A DNA stretch of 64,000 nucleotides from Pseudomonas sp. PSB18 (GTDB lineage Bacteria; Pseudomonadota; Gammaproteobacteria; Pseudomonadales; Pseudomonadaceae). The DNA lies in the NCBI RefSeq assembly GCF_014596565.1, contig NZ_NOIN01000017.1, positions 31,759-95,758 on the forward strand, written 5' to 3'. How positions within the stretch are numbered: position 1 is the stretch's first letter; every line of letters begins with the position of its first letter. A program made the translations under genes and the position numbers. Positions 42,731 through 52,141 of this stretch are shown one piece after another. The notes below the pieces were generated by a model. The model made no database searches, had not been told where the DNA came from, and worked only from the letters and a program-made list of their open reading frames with translations.

Positions 42731-44152
42731 TTAGCGAACGGGACGCTCGTTGATCGTGCTGGCCGCTTGGAACAGGATTTGTGCGACGAAATCGATTTCC
42801 TGTTCGGTGATGATCAGCGGTGGCAAGAAGCGCACGGTTGCGCCATGGCGCCCGCCCAGTTCGACGATCAAGCCATGCTTCAGGCAGGCCTGCTGGAAAG
42901 CCTTGGCCCGGGTGGTATCCGCCGGCGCATGTCCCTGCACGTCGAGGGTGCCCTGTGGGTCGACGATTTCCATGCCCAGCATCAGGCCGCGACCGCGTAC
43001 ATCGCCAATCCAGGCGAACTCGCTTTGCAGCGCCTGGAGTTGTTTGCGCAGGTGAGCACCCACCGTTTCGGCATGCTTGACCAGGCCTTCATCGCGAATG
43101 AAGCGCAAGGTCGCGGTGCCGGCCGCCATGGCCAACTGATTGCCGCGGAACGTGCCGGCGTGGGCGCCCGGTTGCCAGGTGTCCAGCGAATCGTTGTAAA
43201 CCATCACCGCCAGCGGCAGACCACCGCCGATGGCCTTGGACAAGGTGATGACATCCGGGGTGATACCCGACTCCTCGAAGCCGAACATCCGGCCGCTGCG
43301 GCCGATGCCGCACTGGATCTCGTCGACGATCAGCGGAATGCCGTGGACCTGGGTCAAGCGGCGCAGTTCCTGGAGCCAGCGGTCCGGCGCGGCAATCACC
43401 CCGCCCTCCCCCTGGATCGGCTCCAGGATCATGGCCGCCGGAGCGGTCACGCCACTTTCCGGGTCATTGAGCAGATGCTCCAGATACCGCACGTTCAACG
43501 TCACGCCCTGCTCCCCGGCCACCCCGAACGGGCAACGGAAATCATGGGGGTACGGCAAGCGTTGCACCCCCGGCGTCAGTGCGCCGAGGGCATTTTTCGG
43601 CGACAGGTTGCCGCTGATCGCCAGCGTGCCCAGGGTCATCCCGTGATAAGCGCCTTCGAACGCCAGCACCGAGTGGCGGCCGGTGGCGGTGCGGGTGAGC
43701 TTGAGCGCGGCTTCCACCGCATCGGCGCCGCTTGGTCCGCAGAACTGGATGCGGGCGTTACGGGCGAACTCGCTGGGCAGGCACGCGAAGATTTCCTGGA
43801 CGAAGGCGTCCTTGACCGGGGTCATGAGGTCGAGGGTGTGCATGGGTACGCCAGCCGCCATGACCTGGGTGATGGCTTCGATGATCACCGGGTGGTTGTG
43901 ACCCAGGGCCAGGGTGCCGGCGCCCGCCAGGCAGTCGACGAACACTTGCCCCCGGCTGTCTTGCACATAAATGCCATGGGCCCGTTCGAGCACCAGGGGA
44001 ATGCGTCGCGGGTAGCTGCGGGCATTGGATTCCTGTTGTTGCTGGCGCTCCAGCAGCGGCGTCGGATCCAGGCAGTAAGGGCTCGACAGACCGGTGTGCA
44101 ACAGGCGTAGCTGTGGCGCGCCACCTGTCGTGGCATTTGAAAAAGCGTTCAT
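42731..44152 (-). CDS. Diaminobutyrate-2-oxoglutarate aminotransferase (PvdH/Dat type)
   Basis: About 473 residues; a class III PLP aminotransferase. The PLP lysine is in LSKAIGGGLPLAV, the cofactor Asp is in IVDEIQCGIGRSG, and PSGADAVEAALKLTR is conserved in Dat/PvdH. The enzyme makes L-2,4-diaminobutyrate from aspartate semialdehyde. This matches the Dab-like pocket of the first A domain in the NRPS gene at 55263. The ATG at 44152 is chosen because GGAGG lies a few bases upstream. It is downstream of the TonB receptor gene, 106 bases apart, on the same strand. Confidence 0.86.
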   Translation of the reverse strand: MNAFSNATTGGAPQLRLLHTGLSSPYCLDPTPLLERQQQQESNARSYPRRIPLVLERAHGIYVQDSRGQVFVDCLAGAGTLALGHNHPVIIEAITQVMAAGVPMHTLDLMTPVKDAFVQEIFACLPSEFARNARIQFCGPSGADAVEAALKLTRTATGRHSVLAFEGAYHGMTLGTLAISGNLSPKNALGALTPGVQRLPYPHDFRCPFGVAGEQGVTLNVRYLEHLLNDPESGVTAPAAMILEPIQGEGGVIAAPDRWLQELRRLTQVHGIPLIVDEIQCGIGRSGRMFGFEESGITPDVITLSKAIGGGLPLAVMVYNDSLDTWQPGAHAGTFRGNQLAMAAGTATLRFIRDEGLVKHAETVGAHLRKQLQALQSEFAWIGDVRGRGLMLGMEIVDPQGTLDVQGHAPADTTRAKAFQQACLKHGLIVELGGRHGATVRFLPPLIITEQEIDFVAQILFQAASTINERPVR

Positions 44153-44223
44153 GATTTCCTCCATGGAGGCTGGGTTTGAAGGGAACAACAGCCTGAAAAC
44201 AAACTTCCGTGACGCTGCAAGCC

Positions 44224-44252
44224 GGGCGCGGGAAGATTGCCTTCCCGCGCCC
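44224..44252 (-). terminator. Strong hairpin after the TonB receptor gene
   Basis: A 12-base perfect stem GGGCGCGGGAAG/CTTCCCGCGCCC with a five-base loop, seven bases past the receptor stop. Without a T-run it may attenuate, rather than stop, transcription into the aminotransferase gene. Confidence 0.6.
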
Positions 44253-44258
44253 CTGGGC

Positions 44259-46322
44259 TTACATGTCGTAACGCAGGATCATGCCCAACGTGCGCGGTGC
44301 GCCGACGTCGATGATGTCGTCGTCGCGGTTGTTGGTGATGTATTCCTTGTCGAACGCATTCTTGACGTAGGCGGACACGGCAACGTTCTTGGTGATTTTG
44401 TACTCGGTGTTGAAGTTCACCAGTACATAGGCATCGCTCTTGCGCTCGCCGCTGACCTTGCCATTCGAGTCGAACTCGTATTCCGACGGTGCGGTACTCT
44501 GATAGACGATATCGGTGCCGAACATCAGGCGATCGTCGAAGCGATAGACACCACCCACCGAGGCCTTGTATTTAGGCGAGTAAAGGAACGACTCGCCGCT
44601 CCTGTCCTGGCCGTTGTCAGAGACAAAGTCCTTGTACTTGCTATCGGTGATAGCGCCACCGAAGTTCAGGGTCAGTTGATCGGTGACGTCTTTTTCGACG
44701 AAGACCTCAAGGCCCTTGATGTCACTGCGACCGGCATTGTAGATATCAATGACGTTACTACCGGGCTGCCGCACGCTGACCTGCTGGTCTTTCCAGTCGG
44801 TGTAGTACAGGTTGGCGCGGGTACGCAGGGTCTTGTCGAAGAACGAACCGCGATAGGACAGCTCGTAGTTGGTGGTGTATTCCGGATCGTAGGCCTGGTG
44901 ACCGCTGCCGGAACGCAGGTTGACGCCACCACCGCGATAGCCCTTCTGCACCATGAAGCCGAGGTACTGGTCCGTTGCCAGTTCGTAGTCGATGCCGAGT
45001 TTCGGCAGCACGGCGTCAAACGATTTCTTGATTTTCTCGGGAACGAAGCGGCCGTCTGCCTCGATGTCGGTATCATTCGTTTCGTGGTCGTACCGCAGGC
45101 CGGTGATCAATGTCCAGCGCGGCACGAACGTCCAGTTGACTTCACCGAAGACCGCCTGGTTATCAATCTTGGTATCACCTTTGACGGTGCGAGCCAGGAC
45201 GTTATCGAACAACAGCCGATCATGGAATTTGTTGGTGTTGTGACCGTAGTAGGCACCGACGAAACTCTTCACGGTGTCCGACGCGTAGTTCAGGCGCAGC
45301 TCCTGGCTGAACAGGTTACCGTCCTGCTTGCGCAGAACGACCTCGTTGTCCACGGCGGTCTGGTCAAAGTCCAGGCGGTTGCTGTAGTCCGAGCTGGTAT
45401 TGGCGGTCATGCTCGTCAGCGACCAGGCATCGTTCAGACGATAATCCACCTTGGCGCTGAGGGTGTCCTGCTTGAGGTTGTCGTAGGCCTCGGTGTTGGA
45501 CGCGATATCGTAATAGCTGGGCTTTCCATCGGCGCCGCGCATTGTCGAACGGTCACCCTGGCGGTGTTCGCTATGGGCGTAGGTCAACAGGACGTCAGTG
45601 TCGTCATTGGGCAGGATCAGCAATTTGCCGCGGCTGTTGCTGGTGCGATGCGGGTTGGCATCCTTATCCAGCGTGGTATTGCGGATGTAGCCGTCGCCGT
45701 CGGTATAGTCCACGGCAATCCGGCCGGCGATCTTGTCATCGACGATAGCGCCACCACCTGCGACGGCCGCCCCATGCTCACCATAGTTCCCCATGCTGGT
45801 CTGCGCCGAGAAGCTGGGCTCGAACGTCGGTTTCTTCGTCTCGATCACCACCGCACCGGCCAGGGAGTTACGGCCTTGTGTGGTGGATTGCGGACCGAGG
45901 AACACTTCGACCTGCTCCGCGTCCCAGAGCGGAACCGGGCTCAAGGTCAACGCACGGTTCGGCTGTACGGCACCGTCGACATACACGGAGACCGCACCGT
46001 TGAGGGCTGCCGGCCCCTGGTCGTCAAAGCCGGACACCGGCACGCCACGAATACCCCAGTTTTCGTTGCCGGCCTGACTATAGACACCCGGCGTGCGCGC
46101 AAACACATCCACCAGGTCCTTGTCGGCATGCTCACGCAGCTTCTCTTCGGTGACCACCACCACACTGGACTGGGTCTGCTCCAGGGTACGGTTGATTTTC
46201 TCACCCGTCACAGTGATCGGAGCGATCTCCACCGCGGTGGACTCTTCGGCCGCCCATGCACAGTTGCCAAGGCCGATTGCCGACCCCACAGCCAACGCAA
46301 TTGTATTCTTTTTGAAGTTCAA
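44259..46322 (-). CDS. TonB-dependent outer-membrane siderophore receptor
   Basis: About 687 residues with a signal peptide, a plug domain (ITVTGEKINRTLEQTQSSV; VEVFLGPQSTTQGRNSLAGA) and a 22-strand-type barrel ending LGMILRYDM. There is no N-terminal signalling domain, so it should not drive a FecI/FecR-type sigma system. The start is uncertain: GTG at 46331 has no usable Shine-Dalgarno spacing, while TTG at 46322 has AGGGG eight bases upstream and gives MNFKKNTIALAVG, so it is preferred. It is divergent from the NRPS arm and is the probable uptake receptor for the locus product. Confidence 0.87.
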   Translation of the reverse strand: MNFKKNTIALAVGSAIGLGNCAWAAEESTAVEIAPITVTGEKINRTLEQTQSSVVVVTEEKLREHADKDLVDVFARTPGVYSQAGNENWGIRGVPVSGFDDQGPAALNGAVSVYVDGAVQPNRALTLSPVPLWDAEQVEVFLGPQSTTQGRNSLAGAVVIETKKPTFEPSFSAQTSMGNYGEHGAAVAGGGAIVDDKIAGRIAVDYTDGDGYIRNTTLDKDANPHRTSNSRGKLLILPNDDTDVLLTYAHSEHRQGDRSTMRGADGKPSYYDIASNTEAYDNLKQDTLSAKVDYRLNDAWSLTSMTANTSSDYSNRLDFDQTAVDNEVVLRKQDGNLFSQELRLNYASDTVKSFVGAYYGHNTNKFHDRLLFDNVLARTVKGDTKIDNQAVFGEVNWTFVPRWTLITGLRYDHETNDTDIEADGRFVPEKIKKSFDAVLPKLGIDYELATDQYLGFMVQKGYRGGGVNLRSGSGHQAYDPEYTTNYELSYRGSFFDKTLRTRANLYYTDWKDQQVSVRQPGSNVIDIYNAGRSDIKGLEVFVEKDVTDQLTLNFGGAITDSKYKDFVSDNGQDRSGESFLYSPKYKASVGGVYRFDDRLMFGTDIVYQSTAPSEYEFDSNGKVSGERKSDAYVLVNFNTEYKITKNVAVSAYVKNAFDKEYITNNRDDDIIDVGAPRTLGMILRYDM

Positions 46323-46425
46323 GCCCCGCACCCCTGCGACAGATATTTTTGGTTTTTTTGAGCTGGCCGAACGCTGTTTGGCGCCAGCGGAGCGGAGTCT
46401 AATCCAAAAAAAAAATTAAATAAAT

Positions 46426-46444
46426 AGTATTGATAATCTCTCTC
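46426..46444. promoter_or_regulatory. Candidate Fur box
   Basis: AGTATTGATAATCTCTCTC matches the 19-base Fur consensus (GATAATGATAATCATTATC) at 14 positions, with an intact TGATAATC centre. It lies between the divergent receptor and hydroxylase/NRPS genes and overlaps a -35 element. Confidence 0.6.
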
Positions 46445-46459
46445 ATTTGTACCTAGTAT
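46430..46459 (+). promoter_or_regulatory. Promoter of the hydroxylase/NRPS arm
   Basis: TTGATA (46430-46435) and TAGTAT (46454-46459) with an 18-base spacer, about 110 bases before the first hydroxylase gene. The -35 is inside the candidate Fur box, which would give iron repression. Confidence 0.5.
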
Positions 46460-46569
46460 GTCGTCCTGTATTAGATCCAAAACACTACAGACGAGTCCTA
46501 CAGAGGCGCCTGCCGCGCCATCTCCAGGCCTTGTAACGGGTCGAAAAAGATAGAAGAGGATGTGCAAGG

Positions 46570-47547
46570 ATGACCTCAATCGAACACCTGGACAGGCGTT
46601 CAGAGCCTTTTTCAATGACTTCCATGGACGGCGGTGAGCACTCATTGCCCGTGCTGGTGCAGGCGGCGCCTGGGCAGTCGATTCATGATCTGGACGCATC
46701 GTTGCGCGACAGCCTGCCCCACCTGCTCAACACCGTGGGCGGGGTCTTGTTTCGCGGTTTCAACGTAGCGACTCCTATCGATTTCAAGCGCTTCGCCGCC
46801 AGCTTCGGTGCTCCGCTGGCCAGCTATGAATTCGGCTCCACGCCGCGCAGCAAAGTCTTCGCCGGGGTGTACAGCTCCACGGAATATCCGGCCCACCAGT
46901 TCATCCCCCTGCACAACGAGCAGGCCTATACCCGGCCCTGGCCTTCGCGCATCTGGTTCCACTGCATCAAGGCCAGTGAAACCGGCGGCGAGACGCCGAT
47001 TGCCGACAGTCGCCTGATCTACCAACGCATGCCCACCGAGATCCGCGAGCTGTTCGCCAGCCGCGAACTGCTTTACGTGCGCAACTACAGCGGCGCCCTG
47101 GACCTGCCCTGGCAGAAAGTCTTCAACACCGAAGACCGGGCCCAGGTCGAGCGCTACTGCCAGGACAACGACATCGAGTGGGAATGGAAAGCCGACGGTG
47201 ACCTGCGCACCCGTCAGCGTTGCGCGGCGGTGCAGCAGCATCCCGAGACCGGCGAGTGGGTCTGGTTCAACCAGGCTCACTTGTTCCATGTGTCGGCCAT
47301 CGAACCGAGCGTACGCGCCAGCCTCCTGGCCGCCGTGGGTGAAGAGAACCTGCCGCGCCATGTGTATTTCGGCGACGGCTCGGCCATCCCCGACGAGATG
47401 CTCGACCGCGTGCGCGAGGTCTACCGCCAGACCGCCATCAGTTTCCCCTGGCAGCCTGGCGACGTGCTGATGCTCGATAACCGACTGGTCGCACACGGTC
47501 GCAATCCTTACACCGGTGACCGCAAAGTCATCGTGGCCATGGCGTGA
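46570..47547 (+). CDS. SyrP/TauD-like Fe(II)/2-oxoglutarate hydroxylase 1
   Basis: A 325-residue dioxygenase of the TauD/TfdA fold, in the SyrP-like group with His-x-Glu instead of His-x-Asp. Iron ligands are H115 and E117 (LHNEQAY) and H309 (VAHGR); the 2-oxoglutarate arginine is probably R319. Such enzymes beta-hydroxylate Asp or His held on NRPS carrier domains, giving iron-binding residues. It heads the rightward arm of the siderophore locus, and its stop overlaps the GTG of the next gene. Its substrate (Asp or His) cannot be told from sequence alone. Confidence 0.82.
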   Translation: MTSIEHLDRRSEPFSMTSMDGGEHSLPVLVQAAPGQSIHDLDASLRDSLPHLLNTVGGVLFRGFNVATPIDFKRFAASFGAPLASYEFGSTPRSKVFAGVYSSTEYPAHQFIPLHNEQAYTRPWPSRIWFHCIKASETGGETPIADSRLIYQRMPTEIRELFASRELLYVRNYSGALDLPWQKVFNTEDRAQVERYCQDNDIEWEWKADGDLRTRQRCAAVQQHPETGEWVWFNQAHLFHVSAIEPSVRASLLAAVGEENLPRHVYFGDGSAIPDEMLDRVREVYRQTAISFPWQPGDVLMLDNRLVAHGRNPYTGDRKVIVAMA

Positions 47548-50500
47548 ATTGCACAATGTCTTCATTCGAACAGTGGATCGAAGTGCTGGAAACCAATGCC
47601 CGGCGCTTTCCAGAACGTGCCGCCCTGCACTTTTTGCCGGACGGCGTCACGATCGGCGAAACCCTGACCTTCTCTCAATTGCACGAGCAGTCCCAGTCCC
47701 TGGCGGCAGCGTTGCAGTCGCGCTATGCGCCGGGTGATCGCGTGCTGTTGATGCTGCCCAGCAGCCTCGACTACGCCCGGGCGTTCTGCGCCTGCCTGTA
47801 TGCCGGCATGATCGCCGTGCCATTGTTTCCGCCGCCGTCGCGCAAACCACGGCACCTCGAGCGCGTGCGCAATGTGGTGGTGGACGCCGAGCCGGCATTG
47901 ATTCTTGCCCCGGCGGATCATTGCGAAGGTTTGCTGGAACTGGTGGAGGGCCGTGTCGACGTGCTCACCGTCCAGCACCTGGGCACGCCACCGGCCAGCC
48001 AATGGCAGCGCCCGGCCATCGACGGCTCGACCGTGGCCTTCCTGCAATACACCTCGGGCTCCACCGGTTCGCCCAAAGGCGTCGAGGTGCGTCAGCGCAA
48101 CCTGATCGCCAACGTCGAGCTGATGCGCCAGGCCTACGGTTTCGATGAACACGGCGCCATGGTCAACTGGCTGCCGCTGTACCACGACATGGGCCTGATC
48201 GGTGGCCTGCTGGCGCCGATCTACAGCGGCATGCCCTGCTACCTGATGGCTTCGCAGACCTTCGTCAACGCGCCGTCGACCTGGCTGCAGGCGCTGAGCC
48301 GCTACCGTGGCACCGTCAGTTTCGCGCCGAATTTCGCCTATGCCCTGTGTAACCGGGTGGTCAGCGACAACCTGATCGCACAGTTGGACCTGAGCGCCTG
48401 GAAACACGCCATCAACGGCGCCGAGCCGATTCACCCCGGCACCCTGGAAACCTTCGCCCAGCGCTTTGCCGCCTGCGGCCTCAATCCGTTGGCGATCAGC
48501 CCGGGTTACGGCCAGGCCGAAGCGACTCTGTGTGTCAGCGCTACCCCGGAAGATGCCTTGCCGGTGACGCTGCGCCTGGACAAAGCAGTGCTGGAAACCG
48601 GTCGCGTGGCCCTGGCGGCCGCCGATGCCGCCGCGGTCGAGTTCGTTGCCTGTGGCTTCCCCCAGGCCTTGCACAGCATCGCCATCGTCGATCCGCAAAC
48701 CCATGAACGCTGCGCCGCCGATCGTATCGGTGAAGTCTGGTTGAAGGGTCCGAGCAACGCCGAGTCCTATTGGAAAAACCCCGAGGCCAGCCGCGAAGCC
48801 TTTGAAGCACGCATTGTCGGTTCGACCGAACATTACCTGCGCTCCGGCGACCTGGGTTTCATGCACGAAGGCCAAGTAGTGATCTGCGGGCGACTCAAGG
48901 ATCTGCTGATCCTCAACGGGCGCAACCTGTACCCCCACGACATCGAATTCGCCATCACCGATGCCGAACCGGGCATCCGCACCGGGCGCATCGCCGCGTT
49001 CTCGGAAATGGACCCGGCCCTGGGCCGGGAGAAACTGGTGATCGTCGCCGAGCCGCAGCGCAAATTCGTCGACCCGGCGCGCCACCCGGCGCTGTTTGCC
49101 TCGATGCAGAACGCCGTGCGCGAAGCCGCCGACTGTGGCATCGACCAGATTGTGCTGGTGGAAGCCGGCACCATCCCGATGACCACCAGCGGCAAGATCG
49201 CCCGCCAAGGTGCGCGCAAGCAACTCGCGGCGGGGACGCTGAGCATCATCGCCCAGAGCGGCGGAGAGCTCGTTTCCAGCGGCGAAGCCCTTGACCTCGG
49301 CCAGCTCAAGAATCTTGTGCAGGCTTCGGCGCAAGACGCCCAGGCTGCTTGCCGGCAATGGCTCCGGCAGACCTTGCACGGGGTGAACCCGTACCTGATC
49401 CCAGACTTCGAACGGAGTCTGATCGGCCAAGGCCTGGACTCCATCGGCGTCGCCGATTTTGCCGCTCGCCTGCACAGGGACCTGGGCTGGAATCTCGACA
49501 CTCAGAGCCTGTTCGGTGAGCAAACCCTGGCGCAATGGGCGCAAGACCTGCTGGCGTTCCTCAGTGCGCCGTCTACCGCGGTCAGCCCTTCTGCCGAACG
49601 TACGGAGGTCAGCGAAACCCGCCAGTCCTTCGCCCAGCGCCGGCTGTGGTTCCTGCGCCAGTTGAACCCGGACGACACCCGCCACAATCTGGTGCTGCAC
49701 CTGCGCCTGCAAGGTCCATTGGACGTCGAGGGGTTGGCCGAGCGCTTGAACAGCCTCGTCAACCGTCACAGCGTGCTGCGCACGGTCTATCGCGACGGTG
49801 TGGACGGCCCGCAGCAACAGGTTCTCCCCGCCACGCCGGTGCCGTTGAACTGGCACGGACAGACCGAACAGCAAGCGCTGCGGGACTGCCTGGCCAGCGA
49901 ACACGCGACGCCGGTGGATCTGGTCAACGGCCCCCTGCTGCGGGCGCAGTTGCTGAGTCAAACGGACCAGGAACACGATCTGTTGCTGACCGTGCACCAT
50001 ATCGCTTTTGACGGGCGCTCGGCGCAGATGTTGCTGGCGGAACTGGCCGGCTCGGCAAGCGCTGAATGGCCGGTGCAGTACCTCGACTTCGCCCAGTGGG
50101 AAGCGGCGCACTGGAGCGAACAGCGGATCGCCACCGAGCAGGGCTTCTGGCGTGAGCATCTGGCCGGCCTGCCACAGACCCTCGAACTGGGCGGCAGTGG
50201 CCAGCTTCCGGGTGAACACAGCCTGGACTTCAAGGTGCCCCAGGCCCTCTGCGAGCCACTTTCGACGCTGGCCCGCGAACGCGGCATGACCTTGTTCATG
50301 CTGTTGCTGGCCAGCTATCAACTGGTGCTCAAGCAACTGGGCGGCCAACAACGCTTCCTGTTGGGCACTGACGTCAGCGGCCGTCCACTGGCGGAGCATA
50401 ACGACGTCATCGGTTTCTTCGTCAACCAGCTGACGTTGCGCTGCGACCTGCAGGGCGAACCGACCCTGGAGACCTTCCTTGAGCGTGTTCGCGATGAGGC

Positions 50501-50966
50501 GCGCCTGGCCTATGCCCACCAAGGCTTGCCTTTCGACCTGGTGGTGTCGGCCCTGGCGCCGCAGCGCCTGCCCGGTCATTCGCCATTGTTCCAGGTAAAG
50601 CTCAACTATCAGCCGTCCCGAGTCACGCCGACCGCCATTGCCGGCGCACACCTGCAGGCCCTGGAAGTGGCACAGGCGCCGGGAGATTTCCACTTGGTGC
50701 TCGACCTGGTGCATGGCAGCGAAGGGCTCGACGCGACCCTCAAGTACCGCGGCGAATACTTCGATCAGGACCGCGCCTTGCGCCTGCAACACCTGTGGAC
50801 GCGCCTGTTGGAAGAAACGCGCCACTTGCTGGACGAACCGCTGCCGGCCCTGGCCGAGCGCATCGATGCCTGGGACCAGGCTTTCCAGCGCGAGCGGCAA
50901 CAGGCCCGGGCGCTGGCCGGTCGCAGCCAGATGCTGCAAGCCAAACGTCGCTCAATGTCCCTTTAA
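47544..50966 (+). CDS. NRPS 1: fatty acyl-AMP ligase - ACP - condensation domain
   Basis: A 1140-residue starter protein. Residues about 10-585 are a fatty acyl-AMP ligase (YTSGSTGSPKGVEV; NWLPLYHDMGLIGGL; SGKIARQGARK). About 600-680 are an acyl carrier domain (GQGLDSIGVADF, Ser for phosphopantetheine). About 690-1120 are a condensation domain with intact HHIAFDG. It should load a fatty acid and pass it to the first amino acid, held on another protein. There is no A domain, unlike PvdL. The start is GTG 47544 (overlapping the previous stop as GTGA) or ATG 47556. Confidence 0.88.
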   Translation: MNCTMSSFEQWIEVLETNARRFPERAALHFLPDGVTIGETLTFSQLHEQSQSLAAALQSRYAPGDRVLLMLPSSLDYARAFCACLYAGMIAVPLFPPPSRKPRHLERVRNVVVDAEPALILAPADHCEGLLELVEGRVDVLTVQHLGTPPASQWQRPAIDGSTVAFLQYTSGSTGSPKGVEVRQRNLIANVELMRQAYGFDEHGAMVNWLPLYHDMGLIGGLLAPIYSGMPCYLMASQTFVNAPSTWLQALSRYRGTVSFAPNFAYALCNRVVSDNLIAQLDLSAWKHAINGAEPIHPGTLETFAQRFAACGLNPLAISPGYGQAEATLCVSATPEDALPVTLRLDKAVLETGRVALAAADAAAVEFVACGFPQALHSIAIVDPQTHERCAADRIGEVWLKGPSNAESYWKNPEASREAFEARIVGSTEHYLRSGDLGFMHEGQVVICGRLKDLLILNGRNLYPHDIEFAITDAEPGIRTGRIAAFSEMDPALGREKLVIVAEPQRKFVDPARHPALFASMQNAVREAADCGIDQIVLVEAGTIPMTTSGKIARQGARKQLAAGTLSIIAQSGGELVSSGEALDLGQLKNLVQASAQDAQAACRQWLRQTLHGVNPYLIPDFERSLIGQGLDSIGVADFAARLHRDLGWNLDTQSLFGEQTLAQWAQDLLAFLSAPSTAVSPSAERTEVSETRQSFAQRRLWFLRQLNPDDTRHNLVLHLRLQGPLDVEGLAERLNSLVNRHSVLRTVYRDGVDGPQQQVLPATPVPLNWHGQTEQQALRDCLASEHATPVDLVNGPLLRAQLLSQTDQEHDLLLTVHHIAFDGRSAQMLLAELAGSASAEWPVQYLDFAQWEAAHWSEQRIATEQGFWREHLAGLPQTLELGGSGQLPGEHSLDFKVPQALCEPLSTLARERGMTLFMLLLASYQLVLKQLGGQQRFLLGTDVSGRPLAEHNDVIGFFVNQLTLRCDLQGEPTLETFLERVRDEARLAYAHQGLPFDLVVSALAPQRLPGHSPLFQVKLNYQPSRVTPTAIAGAHLQALEVAQAPGDFHLVLDLVHGSEGLDATLKYRGEYFDQDRALRLQHLWTRLLEETRHLLDEPLPALAERIDAWDQAFQRERQQARALAGRSQMLQAKRRSMSL

Positions 50967-50983
50967 CCGAGTCGGATGCCGTT

Positions 50984-52030
50984 ATGTCTATCATGCCCCC
51001 ATCGCCCCGCGCCCTTGGCGCCGTGCGCCGCAAAGCCATGAACGTCTCGGAACAGCAACTGGTCACCGAACGCCTGCTCAGCCCCGACCACGCCCTGCCG
51101 CTGGTGATCGAGCCGGCGGTCAGCGGCGTCGATCTGGTGGCCTGGGCCGCCGGCGAGCGCGAGTCCCTCGAGAGAAAACTGCTGCAATACGGTGCCCTGC
51201 TGTTTCGCGGGTTCAACGTGGCGTCCGTCGAACAGTTCGACCAGGTGATCGCCACCCTCTCCCCTGGCGCCCTGGAATACATGTTCCGTGCATCGCCCCG
51301 GACCCGGGTCGGCGGCAACATCTACACCTCGACCGACTACCCGGCCGACCAGATGATTTTCCCCCACAACGAACACTCCTATTCGCCGCGTTTCCCGCTG
51401 CGACTGTTCTTCTATTGCCAGCTTCCCTCCGAGACCGGTGGCGAAACCCCAATTGGCTCGACCCGTGCGGTCAAGGCCGCCATCAGCCCGGAGATCGAAG
51501 CGCGCTTCCGGGAAAAAGGTGTGTTGTACGTGCGCAACTACGGCGACGGTTTCGGCCTGCCGTGGCAGAGCGTGTTCCAATCCGAAGACCGTAGCGAAGT
51601 CGAAAGCTACTGCGCCAGCGTCGGCATCGAAGTGGAATGGAAAGACAACAATCGCCTGCGCACCCGCCAACGTGGCCCCGCCGTGGTACGCCATCCGCGC
51701 ACCGGTGAAGAGGTCTGGTTCAACCATGCCACCTTCTTCCACATCAGCACCCTGCCGCCGCACATCCGCGATTCGCTGCAGAGCAACTTCACTGACCTCG
51801 ACCTGCCCACCAACACCTTTTATGGCGATGGCGAACCCATCGAGCCGCAGGTCCTGGAGGCGCTGCGAGCGGCCTACCTCGACTCGCTGGTGCGTTTCAG
51901 TTGGCAGCAGGGCGATGTGTTGTTCATCGACAACATGCTCGCGGTCCACGGTCGCGAACCCTTTACCGGCAGGCGCGCAATCATGACCGGCATGGCCGAA
52001 GCCCTGCTGTCGAGCGACGTCGCTATTTGA
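50984..52030 (+). CDS. SyrP/TauD-like Fe(II)/2-oxoglutarate hydroxylase 2
   Basis: About 348 residues, a clear paralogue of the enzyme at 46570 (shared LLFRGFNVA, ETGGETPI, LYVRNY, LPWQ.VF, RTRQR). Iron ligands are H128 and E130 (PHNEHSY) and the His in AVHGR. It lies between NRPS 1 and NRPS 2, immediately before the protein that has a degenerate condensation domain and a His-like A domain, so it is the better candidate for the beta-hydroxylation of that residue. The ATG at 50984 follows NRPS 1 by 17 bases. Confidence 0.82.
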   Translation: MSIMPPSPRALGAVRRKAMNVSEQQLVTERLLSPDHALPLVIEPAVSGVDLVAWAAGERESLERKLLQYGALLFRGFNVASVEQFDQVIATLSPGALEYMFRASPRTRVGGNIYTSTDYPADQMIFPHNEHSYSPRFPLRLFFYCQLPSETGGETPIGSTRAVKAAISPEIEARFREKGVLYVRNYGDGFGLPWQSVFQSEDRSEVESYCASVGIEVEWKDNNRLRTRQRGPAVVRHPRTGEEVWFNHATFFHISTLPPHIRDSLQSNFTDLDLPTNTFYGDGEPIEPQVLEALRAAYLDSLVRFSWQQGDVLFIDNMLAVHGREPFTGRRAIMTGMAEALLSSDVAI

Positions 52031-52141
52031 CTTTCAACGGCGGCATCCGTCGCTCGCCAGCGGCTCGCGTGATGTTCAGTCAGTGAGCCCCGGTGCCGGC
52101 GCTGCCGCAGGTCCACCCCCCCATTTCCAGTCGAGTTGAAC

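Noticed and set aside
44094..46361. Long plus-strand frame opposite the TonB receptor
   Set aside because: The minus strand has an unambiguous receptor with signal, plug and barrel.
46400..46460. PvdS-type iron-starvation box (TAAAT-N16-CGT)
   Set aside because: TAAAT occurs, but CGT is not at the required distance.
47562..50939. Very long open frame on the minus strand opposite NRPS 1
   Set aside because: It lies opposite a protein with clear FAAL, ACP and C motifs, and its own translation is low-complexity Q/R/G/H with no family pattern. GC-rich third positions keep the antisense frame open.
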